This document shows, piece by piece, positions 1 through 12,873 of a stretch of DNA of 64,000 nucleotides (its first letter is position 1; the number at the start of each line of letters is the position of its first letter). Under the pieces are notes generated by a model, which saw only the letters and a program-made list of their open reading frames with translations, had not been told where the DNA came from and did not search any database. Origin of the DNA: Rhynchosporium graminicola (lineage: Eukaryota; Ascomycota; Leotiomycetes; Helotiales; Ploettnerulaceae); contig FJUW01000003.1 in assembly GCA_900074885.1 (NCBI GenBank), positions 372,001 to 436,000 on the forward strand, written 5' to 3'. Position numbers and translations under genes: made by a program.

Positions 1-1047
1 GTCTTTTGCTATGAGAGGGAAGGTATATACTGCTGTGCTTGATATGGTCCTGACAGACTGAGATAAGGCAATCTGTATACTTGGCTACATATCAGGTATG
101 CTTCGATCGATGAGTGACTACCTATAAGTAGGTGTATGTGCTGTGCGTTTGCGCAGATTTTACTTGGGAATGCAACGAAATACATGGCAGCAGGAGCGAC
201 GGTGAACAAGAAGGGTTTGTCAATTGCTTCATGTAAATATTCTTTTGCGGTCCCGACTGGATCGAGTAAACCTGGCTGACAGATGTAATTTATATGCCGC
301 GAGACCGTGTACCTGAATGGTAAATCTCCTTTAGCACCTGCAATACGGGAGTGTATACGGCCGTCTGTCCGGCAAGTGGGGCCATGCCGTTATGGACCAG
401 GATTACCGTAAATGCCGACTGCCAAGGAAATGGAATGTCTCTATTATCCTGGTCTGGTCGAATAAACAAACAATGGAAACAAAGATCTTCGAGCTCGAGT
501 AACGGCCAAGTAGAAGAGGAAGTTTATTTACTCTTTGAAACCTGGAAATGCCCGTCCTCATCCGGATTACACTTCTCTTCCCTCATATGCAACAGTCCTA
601 CTTTCTACCTAGAACTTCCTACGTCTCAATTACCCCATGTTACTTTGCCAGCGACGGACCATTCCCAGCCAAGTGCAGCTAGCTTGCTCAGCCATCGTGC
701 ACAGGCCAGACCAGGTCAGATCGGTCGAGAACGAAACCTCAATCCATCCCATCCCACTGCCAAAACATCACGACTTTCGACATCGAAACCCAACTCCACT
801 CCCAACCCAACCCTTTCAAAGACGCATACTACAAAAGTATCCCCGAATGTGTCGTTAGACCTCTTTCGAAGTGTCTATCATCTGCCAACCACTAACAATC
901 GAAAATGCGTCCCTTTAAACCCGGCTCAGACAAATCGTGTCGCAATTGCTGAAAGTCACTCTCGATCAAGTATTTGATCTTTGAGGAAACATTGTTCGGA
1001 GGATCCTCCCATCACCACACAGAACTTACTATCCTCCATCTGCCACA
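1..1047. other. Upstream region of the K+ transporter, no supported gene
   Basis: No reading frame here has recognisable domains or a coherent exon structure. The longest open frame (351-977, plus) gives a Ser/Pro/Thr-rich composition with no motif and looks like chance. The pyrimidine-rich stretch at about 860-1047, just before the transporter start codon, probably holds its promoter and 5' UTR. I see no clear TATA box. Confidence 0.5.
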
Positions 1048-3954
1048 ATGTATTCCATTCTTCTGGATTTCTGGGGGCATGTCAAGTCCTTGAAGCCGGC
1101 CTTCTTCTCAAGAAAGCCCCATTTCAACTTCATCACAGTCCACTGTAAGCTATTGTGGATGGGTCAATGACAACTCACCCTGCTAATGATCTCTGTAGAT
1201 TTCTGGATCATTGGCATGGCTATCCTTGGCTCCCTGTGCCTTTACATTCGAGCAGACCTCGATTATATAGACGCGCTTTTTCTAGCCAGTGGCGCTGCGA
1301 CCCAGAGTGGTCTAAATACGGTGGACATAAACTTGTTGAACACATGGCAGCAGATGGTAGTATACGTCGTTCCCATGATCACGAACCCTATTACAATCAA
1401 CAGTTTTGTGGTGTTCCTGCGACTGTACTGGTTCGAAAAACGCTTTCAACACATTGCGAGAGAGTCAACAAAGAACAGGAGAAGCATATCCAAGACTTTG
1501 ACTAAGGCGAGAACGAATGAGCTAGATATTGGAGAGGAAGAGAGAGGAGTCAATGGCAGGAGTATTGTGGTAATGCATGGGAGCACACGACCAAACGGCA
1601 TGACGAACAAAGATGCACTGCCTGAGGATTTCAACAACCAGCTTGAGAAGGATAGGGCACTGGCAGAGGAACGTGTCCGCTCTTCACAATCGTCTCAGGG
1701 GACGAGCAAGGGACATAGTTCAGACACTGGCGACGAAAGATTGGATAGAGTTGAAGACCATCTTCGACCCAACCAAATCAAGTTTGCAGAACAAGTAAAG
1801 CGAAGTGATGGATTGGCTGACCAGCCCACTCGAATGCCTGCACAACGGAGTAACGAGGACCATATTGCATTTCTTGAGCGTCAGCGAAATCAAGACGAAG
1901 GAAAGGTTCTCCGTATTCCTGGTCCTCGAGATGCTGATGCAGGTATCGCACCAATCACCGTGGATGAGCAGGACCCCCTCAGTCAGATTATGTCACGGCG
2001 ACAATCTGGGTTCTCCGGCCACTTGCCACGTCACGAGCAAATTCCGACGGCTGAGCTGAATGAAAATGACAATGAAGATGACCACGAGACTCAGCCAGTG
2101 AGAAGAAATATTACCATTGCCGAACCGATCAGAGCTCCAGTCCACGAGCGTGTCGTTGATGATGCGCAGGCTGCCAAAAGTACTCTCAAAAGTCTGAGAT
2201 GGCGAAGACCGCGCTTTCTAGGTGGTGAGAAAGACAAGAACCATATTCCTCACGCACGGAGGACCGCCACGTTCCAGACAATCAAGTCGGCACTTTCTAG
2301 GGATAATGATGAGACGATGCCTTACTTGAGTTGGGAACCTACCGTAGGACGTAACTCTGCCTTTGTGGATCTGACGGAGGACCAGAGAGAAGAATTAGGC
2401 GGCATTGAGTACAGATCACTAAAAGCTCTGGCTATGATTCTGACCGCATATTTTGTTGGTTTCTCTATCTTTGGTGTTCTTTCTCTCACGCCATGGATCT
2501 ACCGGAACAGCTCTTTTGGTGATATCGTCCGAAATGACGGACAAGGTCGAGCCTGGTGGGGGATATTTACAGCGAACTCGGCTTTTACCGATTTAGGCTT
2601 CACACTTACACCGGACAGCATGATTTCTTTTCAAAGGGCTCAATGGCCTCTTGTTGTGTTGTCCTTCTTGATCATAATTGGCAATACAGGCTTTCCAATT
2701 ATGCTTCGAATCATTATCTGGGTGACTTCAAAATACGTTCCTAAGTCCAGTGGGATTTGGGAAGAGCTCAAATTTCTGCTAGATCATCCACGTCGATGTT
2801 TTACTTTGCTGTTTCCTTCTAAGGCCACATGGGTATTGTTCTGGATTCTGATCGTTTTGAACGGTCTGGATTTGCTTTTTTTCATCATTCTAGATGTGAG
2901 TTTCACGTACGCTTGACCTGAAATCCGCTGATCTTATTAGCTTGGCAACGCCGTTGTCACCGACCTTCCAACCAACATTCGTGTCCTTGATGGCTGGTTC
3001 CAAGCCGTTTCGACCCGTACAGCAGGATTCGGTGTTGTCAACCTTGCCGCCCTACACCCTGCCATCCAAGTATCATATCTCATCATGATGTACATCTCCG
3101 TCCTCCCTATCGCCATTTCAGTTCGTCGAACCAACGTGTACGAAGAAAAGTCGCTCGGTATCTACGGCTCACCGGCAGATGAGGATGCAGACGAAGATGA
3201 GCCTTCATACATCGGTGCCCATTTGCGACGTCAATTGTCGTTCGATCTGTGGTACATCTTCCTAGGATTCTTCATCATCACCATCTCGGAAGGCAAGCGG
3301 ATTCAGAGTGGGGATCCGGCCTTCACTATGTTTACCGTACTCTTTGAAATTGTTAGTGCATATGGAACTGTCGGTCTGAGTCTAGGATACACGAATATCA
3401 ATGCCTCGTTCTCAGCAGAATTCGGTGTTATCGCCAAGCTCGTCATCATTGCCATGCAGGTCCGTGGAAGACATCGTGGTCTACCATACGAACTGGACAG
3501 AGCGATCCTTCTCCCCAGCGAGCATCTGCAAAAGAAAGAAGCAGATGATGCCGCACTTCGGGTTAGAAGACGCTCCTCTTTTGGGACAGTAGGTGGAGTC
3601 GTCAGTAGCGGAGCATTGAAGACCAGCAAAAGCATGGAACGAACTGCATCTAATTTCATCGGCAATATCCTTCATCCTGGGCCAACGATTCCAAATAGCC
3701 ATCGTAAGGCTTCCCATGCTCCTGATACCAATATATGGTCTCGACGTGGAAGTACGGCATCAGCGGGAAGGTGGAGTCGTGCAACTAGGAGCATTAGCCC
3801 TAGTTTGAATAACAACCACTCTGCTCCTTTTGATGGTCTAACTGAGAAAAGAGGTCGCCCTGAGGGCCGGAGGAGTTTCTTCCAAGAAGGCGTCAACCCA
3901 CCACCACCTTCTGAAGGACCCCCTGCTACTGCGACAAGTAGTAAGAACGTGTAA
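1048..3954 (+). CDS. TRK1: TRK-family potassium transporter
   Basis: Plasma-membrane K+ uptake protein of the fungal TRK/HKT superfamily. Exons are 1048-1144, 1199-2895 and 2941-3954, with 54- and 45-bp introns in phase, giving 935 aa. All four membrane-pore-membrane repeats are visible: pore 1 near residues 55-75 (ATQSGLNT), pore 2 near 484-507 (SAFTDLGFTLTPDSM), pore 3 near 619-635 (STRTAGFG) and pore 4 near 735-750 (AYGTVGLSLGYT), each with its filter glycine. A hydrophilic loop of about 300 residues (roughly 120-430) lies between repeats one and two, as is usual in fungal TRKs. After the conserved MQVRGRHRGLPYELDRAI segment there is a Ser/Arg-rich cytoplasmic tail. The start codon opens a short exon that splices cleanly into HYFWIIGMAILGS. 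Family assignment is very secure; Trk1 versus Trk2 paralogue is not decided. Confidence 0.95.
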
Positions 3955-4546
3955 TGAACAACACGACACAATACATATCAGAATCAAAATAGTTTGAGCG
4001 AGGCGCAGGCGGAGTTTTTTCTTTACAGTTTTTTGGCACCTCGATTGCGCTTGATCGACGTCGCGTTTCCCTTTACGTACATTTGTAGGAGTTTGGAGTG
4101 GCGCTGAATACACTCTTTGTAATTTTTGGCGATGAGGTTTCTGTCGGGTTTGTAGGGTATACGTCGGGAAAGCGAGCTCCATATATAGATTTGCTACAGA
4201 GTGTGCTTGATATTGTAGGCGGCGTCGAGTTGACTTCAGGGGTGTCGAATAGAAAGCCGTGAGAGGCAAATAGAAATGAATGAATGCCCTTCTTGATATC
4301 CGGTCCCAATCTCAAAAAGTTCGCAGCTCCTTAGATCACTGCCGTCGGGGAACGCGAATTTCCCGCAAGGGCGAAATGTCCTAGCCGGTTAATTTTGACT
4401 TCCATCTTGGCTATTACTCGTTACTTCTGAGTCAAACAGACTCTAAAGAAGAGATGTTGCTTTAAGAAGTATGCAAGAAGGCTGGGGGAAATTTACTTCT
4501 TACTAATTACGAGGATGGCTCAGTATCAAGTATTTTATTATTTTTC
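3955..4546. other. 3' flank of the transporter gene, no supported gene
   Basis: AT-rich 3' UTR-like sequence follows the stop codon. Minus-strand open frames here are short and overlap the transporter tail in another frame. Nothing else is supported. Confidence 0.4.
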
Positions 4547-5068
4547 ATGATTATAGTCCACAACCCCTTACATACCTCTGCCTTACATGCTCTCAATAGC
4601 AGGATTCTTTCTCGATCCACGCTGATGTGCCCTGATTCTTTATTTCTGGGAGTCCCACTCACTGTAGGCCGCCCCTTGAAAGCCCTGGAGCGACATGGAG
4701 CTTCAACTCCTGATGAGGAAATATATGGCATTCAGGGTCTCAGAAAGAGGTGCGAGTTTAATTCCTATTGGCTTGAAGGAATGCCGGAGATGGCGAAGTC
4801 GAAGCTGAATGAAGCTCTCTTGGCATGGTTTGGAAATGATATCGTTGCGGAAGACGAGAATGTGAGGGAAGAGTGTGTCCGAGGTGAGTAGTGTCTTCCA
4901 TCTTATAAGTACTATCAGTTAGTCTTGTGGATTAAACAGGTTTGCGAATACCTCGAACGCCGAGCTCATGCTCACGCTTACTTAGAGAAAGCTGGGACGA
5001 CTATCTCATCTGATAGTCCTCGATCCAAATTATGTGTTCCTCACGATGCCGAGACCTTGGATCAATGA
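4547..5068 (+). CDS. Doubtful two-exon hypothetical protein
   Basis: Not recognised. One open frame (4547-4861) joins in phase to 4940-5068 across a 78-bp GT-AG intron, giving 147 aa that end in a stop. The junction reads AEDENVCEYLERRAHAHAYLEKAG, shown here in two parts: AEDENV from exon 1 or its boundary and CEYLERRAHAHAYLEKAG from exon 2. The second half (from about residue 85, MPEMAKSKLNEALLAWFG, onward) is predicted-helical and looks more coding than the first, so the true start may be the later Met. There is no signal peptide, membrane segment or known motif. It could be a decayed remnant or chance. The donor used (GTGAGG) is less standard than a second GTGAGT 15 bases further on, which would give a different, shorter C-terminus. 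Confidence 0.25.
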
Positions 5069-7189
5069 TAGAACGCGCAGAATTCATCCTTGATACTCCT
5101 TCTGCCTCTAAAGCTTACCATATTTGTGAAATTTCTGAGTCAAAATCGTGGAAGCGTGCCAAAATACAGTATTCTTTTGGACTGGCGGGTTCCTGTCGTC
5201 TTGGTCTGGAAGATCGTGTGGTCTTCTGGTTTGAAAGAAGGTTGGCCGATTTGTAGATATCGACCGCGCCTATGAGAGACGAGCCAGACGATGTGCTTTG
5301 TCATTTTTCGGGGAATCATGGATCGAAGATGATTGATAGAATAGGAAGGCTTGCAAGTCACAAAGACTACCATGAATCACGTCTTATATAGATTTGACTA
5401 ACTAGTGGTCTTGTCCCTACACCTGTTAGATTACTCAGTATTGGCAGGCGAATAACAAGAGAAGTCGGATAGACGTGAACTTACCTCCCTTCTCACATGG
5501 TCTTGTTGGGGACCCGTTTGAAAGAATCACAGGTTTTTAGATCTGCTACCGTGCTAACTCACCATATCCATTTGGTGCCAGCATTTTAGCGGGGAATCAT
5601 TATTCCTCGTGATAAACTTCCACTCCAACGATTCATTGTAACACCAGAAACGCGAGCCTAATGCTCTTGTTCTTAAGTATTCATGTAAGGTTTTCAGTCC
5701 TCGTATCTTATTATTTTATACTGAAGATCAATTGATTCTCGATCTGATTCTGCCTCGGCGGATAACCTGATTCACTGATTGGTCAGAGTTTGGCGCTCAA
5801 CTACTAGCACCAAGTTGCCATGGTGAGTTAGTACGGTATGTGCCTCCAATCTTGCATCCACTTGGCATATGCAGCACGTTCACACGTTATCGCATCAGGT
5901 ATGCACAAGCATGGGACCAAGCACATTCAGTGGCGTACATGTAGAGGGAATAATGTGACCAAGATCAGAGAGACTTTGCGGGATCCAGGAAAAGAAAAGC
6001 CAAAACTGGTACTTACTCACCATGTTCGTTATCGTTACCTTAGTGTTGTTTTTGTTGTGACCCGGCACGACGACTTTAGCGAGCCTATAAGAAAAACGGC
6101 TACTACGCACCGATAACAGGACAACTGTTCAACAAAGCGATTTCAATTCTATTTCAAGATCTTTGAGTAACACGATCTGGGTGAAGGCGTCGATTTTCAG
6201 CTCGACATTATCGTGGCGTAGCTCTAAAGGGTTGTGATTCGCCAGACTGGACATGTTGTGCCCGCCCATCTGCTAGGTCTAGCCTGTATAGTTGAGCTTC
6301 ACACTCCATATTTCCCTCCAGATCCAACATCAGGATCTCATGCGCCTCGCCCTGAAAGTCGCACAAGATCTTGATTTTTCCTTGGCTTCTTCCATATGTA
6401 CGTTGACTGTCCCCTGTGCTACCTGACATTCGATTGGATGTCGGTTATCTCGATCACGAGAATGATGTTGGTTTTATTGTTGGTTGTGTTTTAGGACGGT
6501 CGTTATTGGGTCGATTCACGATGATTAGAAAATGAACATGCTCTCGTATAGAGATCAGAAGAAATTTCGATGGGTGGTAGACGTTTCTTCTCTTGGTGGA
6601 CTGTGCGAGGCTGGTGTGACCACACATGAATGAGTTCTCCGTCGTTCTTACCTGTAGAGAATGTACATCCATGAGTTGCGATGCAAGGCTGCTATACTTA
6701 CTTGGGAATATCGACTGGGAGGCCTATTTCGGAGTGTGTGTGGTGTAGTTGTGAGTCCTCGGAGAGCAAAACCGAGAACTCGGCAGCCATGTAAGATGCA
6801 AGCATGGGAACTCAAATCAACGACATTCACGGCTGTGCATGGTTATAGTATTTCATGAGAAACTCTTCCATAAACTCTCTCCCACCACTTCTCATACACA
6901 TCAAGATTTTCACACTTATCTGCTCTTTATCTTGTGATCGTATGTCGTTACTCATTTATATTCTCACCAGTACCTAAAGAAATGAAAGCCTGATCGATCA
7001 TTTCCAATATGAAGCGTCTGATTCTCCTAATAGCGCTGAAACCACTTAAATCCCTTGCCTTCGGTTCCCAAGTCCCCAAAGATGAAATTCTCCATTGCGT
7101 TCGGTTGACCCTTCAGTCTCCATGTAATTCCTGGATTGGTAAATCACTACTGACAATATGTATAGTGTTCTATCCTCGCTCCCCTGCAG
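5069..7189. other. Intergenic region, no supported gene
   Basis: About 2.1 kb with only short, motif-free open frames on both strands (for example 5838-6116 and 6208-6429). The last 200 bases should include the promoter and unresolved first exon of the downstream oxidoreductase. Confidence 0.4.
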
Positions 7190-9021
7190 ACTCACGTCTC
7201 GTTCCCCCATTCACCAGTCTATGTCGATGAAACTACAGGTGACCTAACCTACTGGTCCTCATTTGAAAGTGACCTCTCGCCAGCATGTCGATTCTCTCCA
7301 ACCAACACAGCCGATCTTGCTCTCGGCGTTGGACTTCTCGCTTCTAACAAATGTGAATTCGCCATCCGGTCAGGCGGGCACATGTCCTTTGCTGGAGCAT
7401 CAAATTATGACGGAAAAGGCAAGGATGGAGTCACTATCGATCTGAGCTCGATGAATGAAGTCCAGGTCCTCGATAGCTGGGCGCAAAATGTTGTTTTTCG
7501 TGCCGAGAAAGTTGTGAAGCTAGGTCCTGGTGCGAGATGGGGCGATGTGTATGCCAAGCTCGACCCGTTGAATGTGACGGTGCCGGGTGCTCGTGTTGAC
7601 AGCGTTGGCGTTGGCGGATATCTGCTTGGTGGCGGTCTATCCTATTTCGCTCATACGGTGGGATTCGCTTGTAATAGTGTCTTGCAGTATGAAGTTGTAC
7701 TCGGTAACGGCAGTGTAGTTCTAGCGGACAGTTTGCACAATCCGGATTTATGGCTGGCTTTGAGAGGTGTGAGTTCTGCTCCAGATATGTAATGCAGACG
7801 GAATTTGACTAAAGTAGGGTCATAATAATCTGGGAGTGGTGTCGAGTTTTACTATGAAGCCGCTGGCGATTCCTGATGGTATTTGGGCGGGTAATGCGAT
7901 TAGTGAGCCACGGTATGCTGATCAGACATTCGATGCGCTGTACCATTTCGGCGAAGTAGCTGGTAGAGATGGCTTGACAACGGATATCTCTGGTTCAAGT
8001 AAGACTCCTTCATATAAAATTCCTTCACAGACGGAGTTTTTGTCCCATAATAAACATTCCTATAGCATCGATCTTCTACTTCAAATCAACGCGAAGCTCG
8101 TTCATCAGGTCAGTACATCCCAAGTGCAATTGCAATGATCTCAGATTAGGATCTAGTGCATCTGCTGATCCCAACATTCTGCTCTCGTTATACTAAAGAA
8201 TTGAACAGCAACTTCCTCGTCAGCTCAACCGGGACCGCCTTCCCAGCCATTCTCGCCAACTTCACATCCATCCCCCAAACCAGCAACACCTTCCGGAAAG
8301 CATCCTTGCGAGATCTTGCAGTCGAGCTCGGAGGCTCAGAATCAGGCGCTTACGTTCGTGGTCATCGCCAGATCCTAGGCGAAGTGACATTCAAGAATAA
8401 CATTGAGATGATGAAGGAAGGCCGGCAGCTCTTCGAGGCCGCATTTGCGCCGTTCGCTGAGGTTGAGGGATATACGCAGGCTTTTATCCTGCAGCCGCTA
8501 CATAGAGCTATCTTGGCGGCTAGTGAGAAGATGGGTGGGAATATGTAAGTGGTGAATTCTCTGCTTATGGGGATGCTAGGAGCTGATGTATTCTAGAATG
8601 GGTCTGGGAGCCAAGGATGGGAATACTGTCTGGTTCGCTATCATCCTTACTTGGGATGATACGAGCTTTGATGATGCCATCAATACTGCTACCGAGAAGT
8701 TCTTTGCGGATTTCAATGTTGCTGCAAAGCGTCTTGGGGTTTATCATCCATTGTCAGTAATGATCTTCCATCGTCAATTGCCGCACCTCAATCTTCTTTT
8801 TCATGAGACCTTGACGATGCGAGACGAGCTGACTGAGTCTTAGCGTCTACCTTAACTACGCCACCAAGGACCAGGATCCAATCTCTTCTTATGGACGTGT
8901 CAATGTTCAGAGACTGAAGGCTGCCAGCAGGAAATATGACCCTGATCAAGTCTTCCAGAGACTTGTTCCAGGAGGTTTCAAGCTGCCGGATGGCGAAGGC
9001 AATGATGATGATGGCCACTAA
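7190..9021 (+). CDS. FAD-linked oxidoreductase, BBE-like (5' end unresolved)
   Basis: Berberine-bridge-type FAD oxidoreductase of the 6-hydroxy-D-nicotine oxidase group, which oxidises small molecules using covalently or tightly bound FAD. Exons I can support are 7190-7768, 7818-8108, 8150-8544, 8597-8752 and 8844-9021. FAD_binding_4 signatures are clear: AIRSGGHMSFAGASN (the His lies at the usual covalent-flavin position), VGVGGYLLGGGLSYFAHTVGF and LWLALRGGHNNLGVVSSF. The C-terminal BBE domain reads VYLNYATKDQDPISSYG, then RKYDPDQVFQRLVPGGFKL. Boundaries between about 7990 and 8150 are uncertain and an extra intron is possible. The first exon is missing: an ATG at 7082 starts a signal-like MKFSIAFG but meets TGA at 7106-7108 in the only frame that splices in phase. 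The gene may start elsewhere, or be broken at the 5' end. Substrate is unknown. Confidence 0.85.
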
Positions 9022-9935
9022 CGTGACACCCACAAGGTGGGCAATGAGCTCTGATGGGCGGATTGACTTTGTATACACTGCAACTTCTCGGAGTCAAACG
9101 GGTAGATTATGAACGGCAGAAGTAGTTGCCAGGTCCCCCAGTAGATGTACCGAGGCCCAAATCCGCTTGAGGACAAAAGAAATGAGACTGTAATGTGCAA
9201 GACATGGAGCTTGAGCTCGAGCCAGCTGTGAATCCCTGGGAAGATCAATATACTTGCTACATTATCTTGTCAGTCAATTTGCCATGACCACGCGTGCTCT
9301 GAAGAACTCTGCTTCGAAGTTGGGAGATACTTGTAAGAATCGGAATATAGTCACAAGTGTCATTCAGTTGCACTCACTCTTACGGAGAACTTCATTCGTA
9401 GATATATCCAAGTACTCTCTACTAGTCTGAGTCTACGGTACGGAGGCAGGGAGGTATGTATGGTCATGCACGAATATGCACTCAATATGCACACATCTGC
9501 ACAATATCTACTCTCAAGCCCGCAAATTCGTAATGCACCTCAAAGTGGGGTGGTTATGTGGGTCCCGCTAGGGCATTTCGGGCGGGTTTGGCCGTCGACG
9601 TTGGCTGTCGATGGACGCTGACTGGTTGGCCTCGATTGAAGGTTCACGATGGTGGAGACGAGCTAAGAGATCAGATCTTGTGCTAGTGAGAGCTGGAGGG
9701 GTTCTCCGTATTTCTCGATTCCTTCGTCTATTATAGGACATATATCTACTAAGTCTCATACGTATGATCCGAAGTCCTGAGGAGGTTGATCTGACAATTC
9801 GAAAGTAGGGAGGTGCTATACAATTCAATTAGAGGACTCTTTCAAATTACTCGAAGCTGTTAAGATTCATCAACTGTGCCATCGCCAACACAGAAATATT
9901 AAGCATCAATCTTCTTAGAATCGAGAGTCGCGAAC
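9022..9935. other. Intergenic region, no supported gene
   Basis: About 0.9 kb with no coherent gene on either strand. It probably holds the oxidoreductase 3' UTR and the promoter of the next gene. Confidence 0.4.
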
Positions 9936-12574
9936 ATGGCGACGACGGTAGTCCAGGCTGTACGTCTCATGTTTTACCCACCAACGACTGTCAACGATCA
10001 TCAACTAAACATTTATAGACCGAGCATGTACTAGTGGAATCTGCAACCGCAGTCGCCTCTAAACTGGGCGCCGTGGCGGCTGCCGAATTCAAGACTATTG
10101 AGAAAGGTATTGCACAAGAAGTTGTATCGGCAACCGACGACGATGCCTCGAATATCCTCGATAAAATAGAAGGAGCTGTCGAAGTCGTATTAGATGAGGT
10201 TGTAGAAGGAGCGGAGCATGTAGTCGAGGCCGTGAAGCAGCACCCGGAGCTGATAGCCGAGTGAGTTCATTTCTTTGTTCTCACTTCGAGCGGGATATCT
10301 AATGGAACCACAGGGGAGCACTGGCAGCAGCAATTGGTGTAGCATCACTCGTCCAGCCCGAGCTCATGGTTGGGGGCATCGCTATCATTGGGAAGATGGC
10401 TTCGGATAGTGCGAAGAAAACAGTTACCGAAATTGCATCTACTGAGGGGGAGAAGGTTGTCAAAGCTATCTCGAAGAATCTGGCTGATGATGCGAAGATT
10501 GAGGCTGAAAAGGACAAGCTACAGGCCGAAGAGAAAAAGAAAGCTGAAGGTGGCGAAGTGGCTATTGACGAGGCGCCAAAGATAACCGCTGTGACTGACG
10601 CGAAGGCCGCCAGCAGCGAGAAGGCCATTGCGGTTGAGGTCCAGAAACCAGCTGTGAATGGCGCGAAGGCGGACAGCGGCGAGAAGACTATTGCGGTCGA
10701 GGTCCAGAAATCAGCTGCGAAGCCAGACGAGGGCACCGCTCCTGAGAAAGATGCTGCGCCTGTGGAGCTGAAAATTACTATTGGGTCGGATGGACAAATC
10801 AAAGCTGTCTCGCAATCGATTGCTGAAGAAGGAAAACCGGTAGAGAAGACTGCAGGTGCAACTGTAAGCTTAGCAGAATGTTCAGACTATCGTATTATTG
10901 ACTCCATCCAGGTTGCTGAGAAGACAGTGGTTGTATCTCCAGTTACACAGGGAACAGACGCGCCTGTCCAGAATTCCCCACTGCTGACAAAGGATGAGAC
11001 TGCAGTAGCAGAGGCAAAAAAGTCCATTCCAGAAAACAAAGCTTTACCAGTCACAGAAGTTCCGACCGGGGCTAAATCAGAAACTAAAATAACTAATCCA
11101 GAGCAGTTGAGCATTCCTGTCCCAGTACCGAAGGAAATCTCTATTCTTAGCACTCAAGAGATGCTTCCAGTAATCGAAAATGTTTCAGCTGTAGGATCGG
11201 CAGCGACTGACCTCGCGCCAAAAACTGTAGAGATCAAAGCAGCAGATCTTCCGCCGGTATCTAAGGCAGCAGATTCAACTGTGACGAAGGTGGAAGGTGA
11301 GGATGTACAGCCACGAATATTAGCTGAACTTGGAATCGTTCACACCGACGTGGTTGAGAAGTCGGTAAAGAATACGACTACCCCAGTTCAGGAAAACAGC
11401 GTGGCGTCAGCAACAGAGGAGGCCGAAGAAAGCTTTGTTCAGCAGCTTCTACATCGATCAAATTCAGAGGAAAGAAATCTGCCTGTCGGAAAGGCTGACA
11501 GAGACGCTGGAGAGGATCACCTGGTACAACAGCAAGCCAGCGTTGAATCTGTACCAGGAATCAAAAAAGAGGCAAACGTCCTGAACACAGTCATAAGCCC
11601 AGCAGATGAATCAACATCCGAGTCGAGGCAGCCCATTGAGACGATCTCACTAGAAAAAGCCGCACCAGTTGGAGTCGCGAATTCGCAAGCCGAATCAAAG
11701 ATCGACGCTGCCACCAAACCGACTACTCAGGATATCCCAGAGAAAATACAAGCATCTACAGACCTCAAAGAGCCTGTAGCTTCTTCGATCGCCTCACATG
11801 CAAAAGAGCTGGCAGAATCTGCTCTACAAAATAGCTCTACCGAGACGGGCCCTACATTGGTCACAGCTACAGCCTCGGTGACTAACATCACCAAAACCAT
11901 GGTTAAGACCGTCGAGGAACCATCAAGTTCTAGCATAAAGATGGTACATGTAAGCCAGGAGAGCTTAGATACCCTTCATTCAAGTCGGTTGCCCTCAGTA
12001 TTACCGACTTTGCCGCCTCGCTAATTGACATATAGAACTTGACAAAATGCATGAGGCTATTCAGCTAATTCATCAGACTCTCGCATTGCATCTACCAGTA
12101 CCGCCCGCTGTAGTACCTCTTGAAGTGAAAGATGTTCCAATTGAGTCGACACCTGAGCTCGTGGCTCAAAGAATCACAGAACCAGTGCTCCAGGAACAAG
12201 CAATCCCTGCTACAGTCCAGTCAACAACAAAACCCAAAGCAAACCAAGTTTCGCCCGTCGAAGACACCGCAGCTACAGCAACAGTGCCGACACTCCCCGA
12301 GACATCTCCATCGCCAATAACCACGGTCCCTACGCGACCGACCCACGTTAAGCGAGGCAGTGTAATAGGTTCGATCGGAAAATTTCTCTGGCCATTTGGT
12401 GGTGCTCCCACTACTGCAAAAGATTCAACTGTGCAGGTCAGCCCTGTGAAAGATGCAAATGAAGTGGAATCGCAAGCACCTGGTTCTCAGATTATTGCAC
12501 CTGGTCTGGGGTCGACGAAGGCTGTCAGCACAGTCGGAGTTACGCAGACCTTGGCCATGCCTACGGCTGCATAA
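9936..12574 (+). CDS. Low-complexity 824-aa protein of unknown function
   Basis: Not recognised by family. Four exons join in phase: 9936-9959, 10019-10260, 10314-11983 and 12036-12574, giving 824 aa. The last junction removes an in-frame stop (12022-12024) and produces SLDTLHSKLDKMHEAIQLIH, a short heptad-like coiled coil; the intron has a CTAATTGAC branch region. Residues about 1-85 are acidic and predicted-helical. Residues about 90-120 form a Gly/Ala-rich hydrophobic segment (AAAIGVASLVQPELMVGGIA) that might be a membrane hairpin. Then come roughly 500 residues rich in Ala, Lys, Glu, Thr and Pro with no repeats of fixed length, probably disordered. Near the C-terminus, VIGSIGKFLWPFGG is a conserved-looking hydrophobic patch. 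It may be a scaffold or organelle-surface protein, but that is guesswork. Confidence 0.75.
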
Positions 12575-12873
12575 GTCGCAATCCAGAACGGCATCTGATA
12601 TCTTTCAGTTGAGAGAAACGCGGAGCGAAAGAGCGTGCGGGTGTTTAAGCGATCCAATTTTTTTTTTCTTTTCGAGATACCAGTCAGTATAGTTGCATTA
12701 GCCTGCGGGTGTAGATTTGACAGCTTTTGCGTGTTAGTTATAATGGTAATTTGAGGATTCGATATTGGGATGTGCGATGAATGAAACCAGATTCTATGTT
12801 GTCCTACCTCTGCATCTCGAGACATACACAAGGCTGAGACTCTAACCCATATTTATGTTTCACATCCCCTGCT
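12575..12873. other. Convergent 3' flanks
   Basis: Short region between two convergent genes, with a run of nine T at about 12,659-12,667 and AT-rich 3' UTR-like sequence. No gene is seen. Confidence 0.4.

Noticed and set aside
351..977. 208-codon open frame upstream of the K+ transporter
   Set aside because: No domain, no splice partners and chance-like Ser/Pro/Thr composition; it is more likely promoter and 5' UTR sequence.
10299..10802. 167-codon minus-strand open frame
   Set aside because: It is the reverse-strand shadow of the Ala/Lys/Glu-rich 824-aa gene; composition (Phe/Ser/Ala) follows from that.
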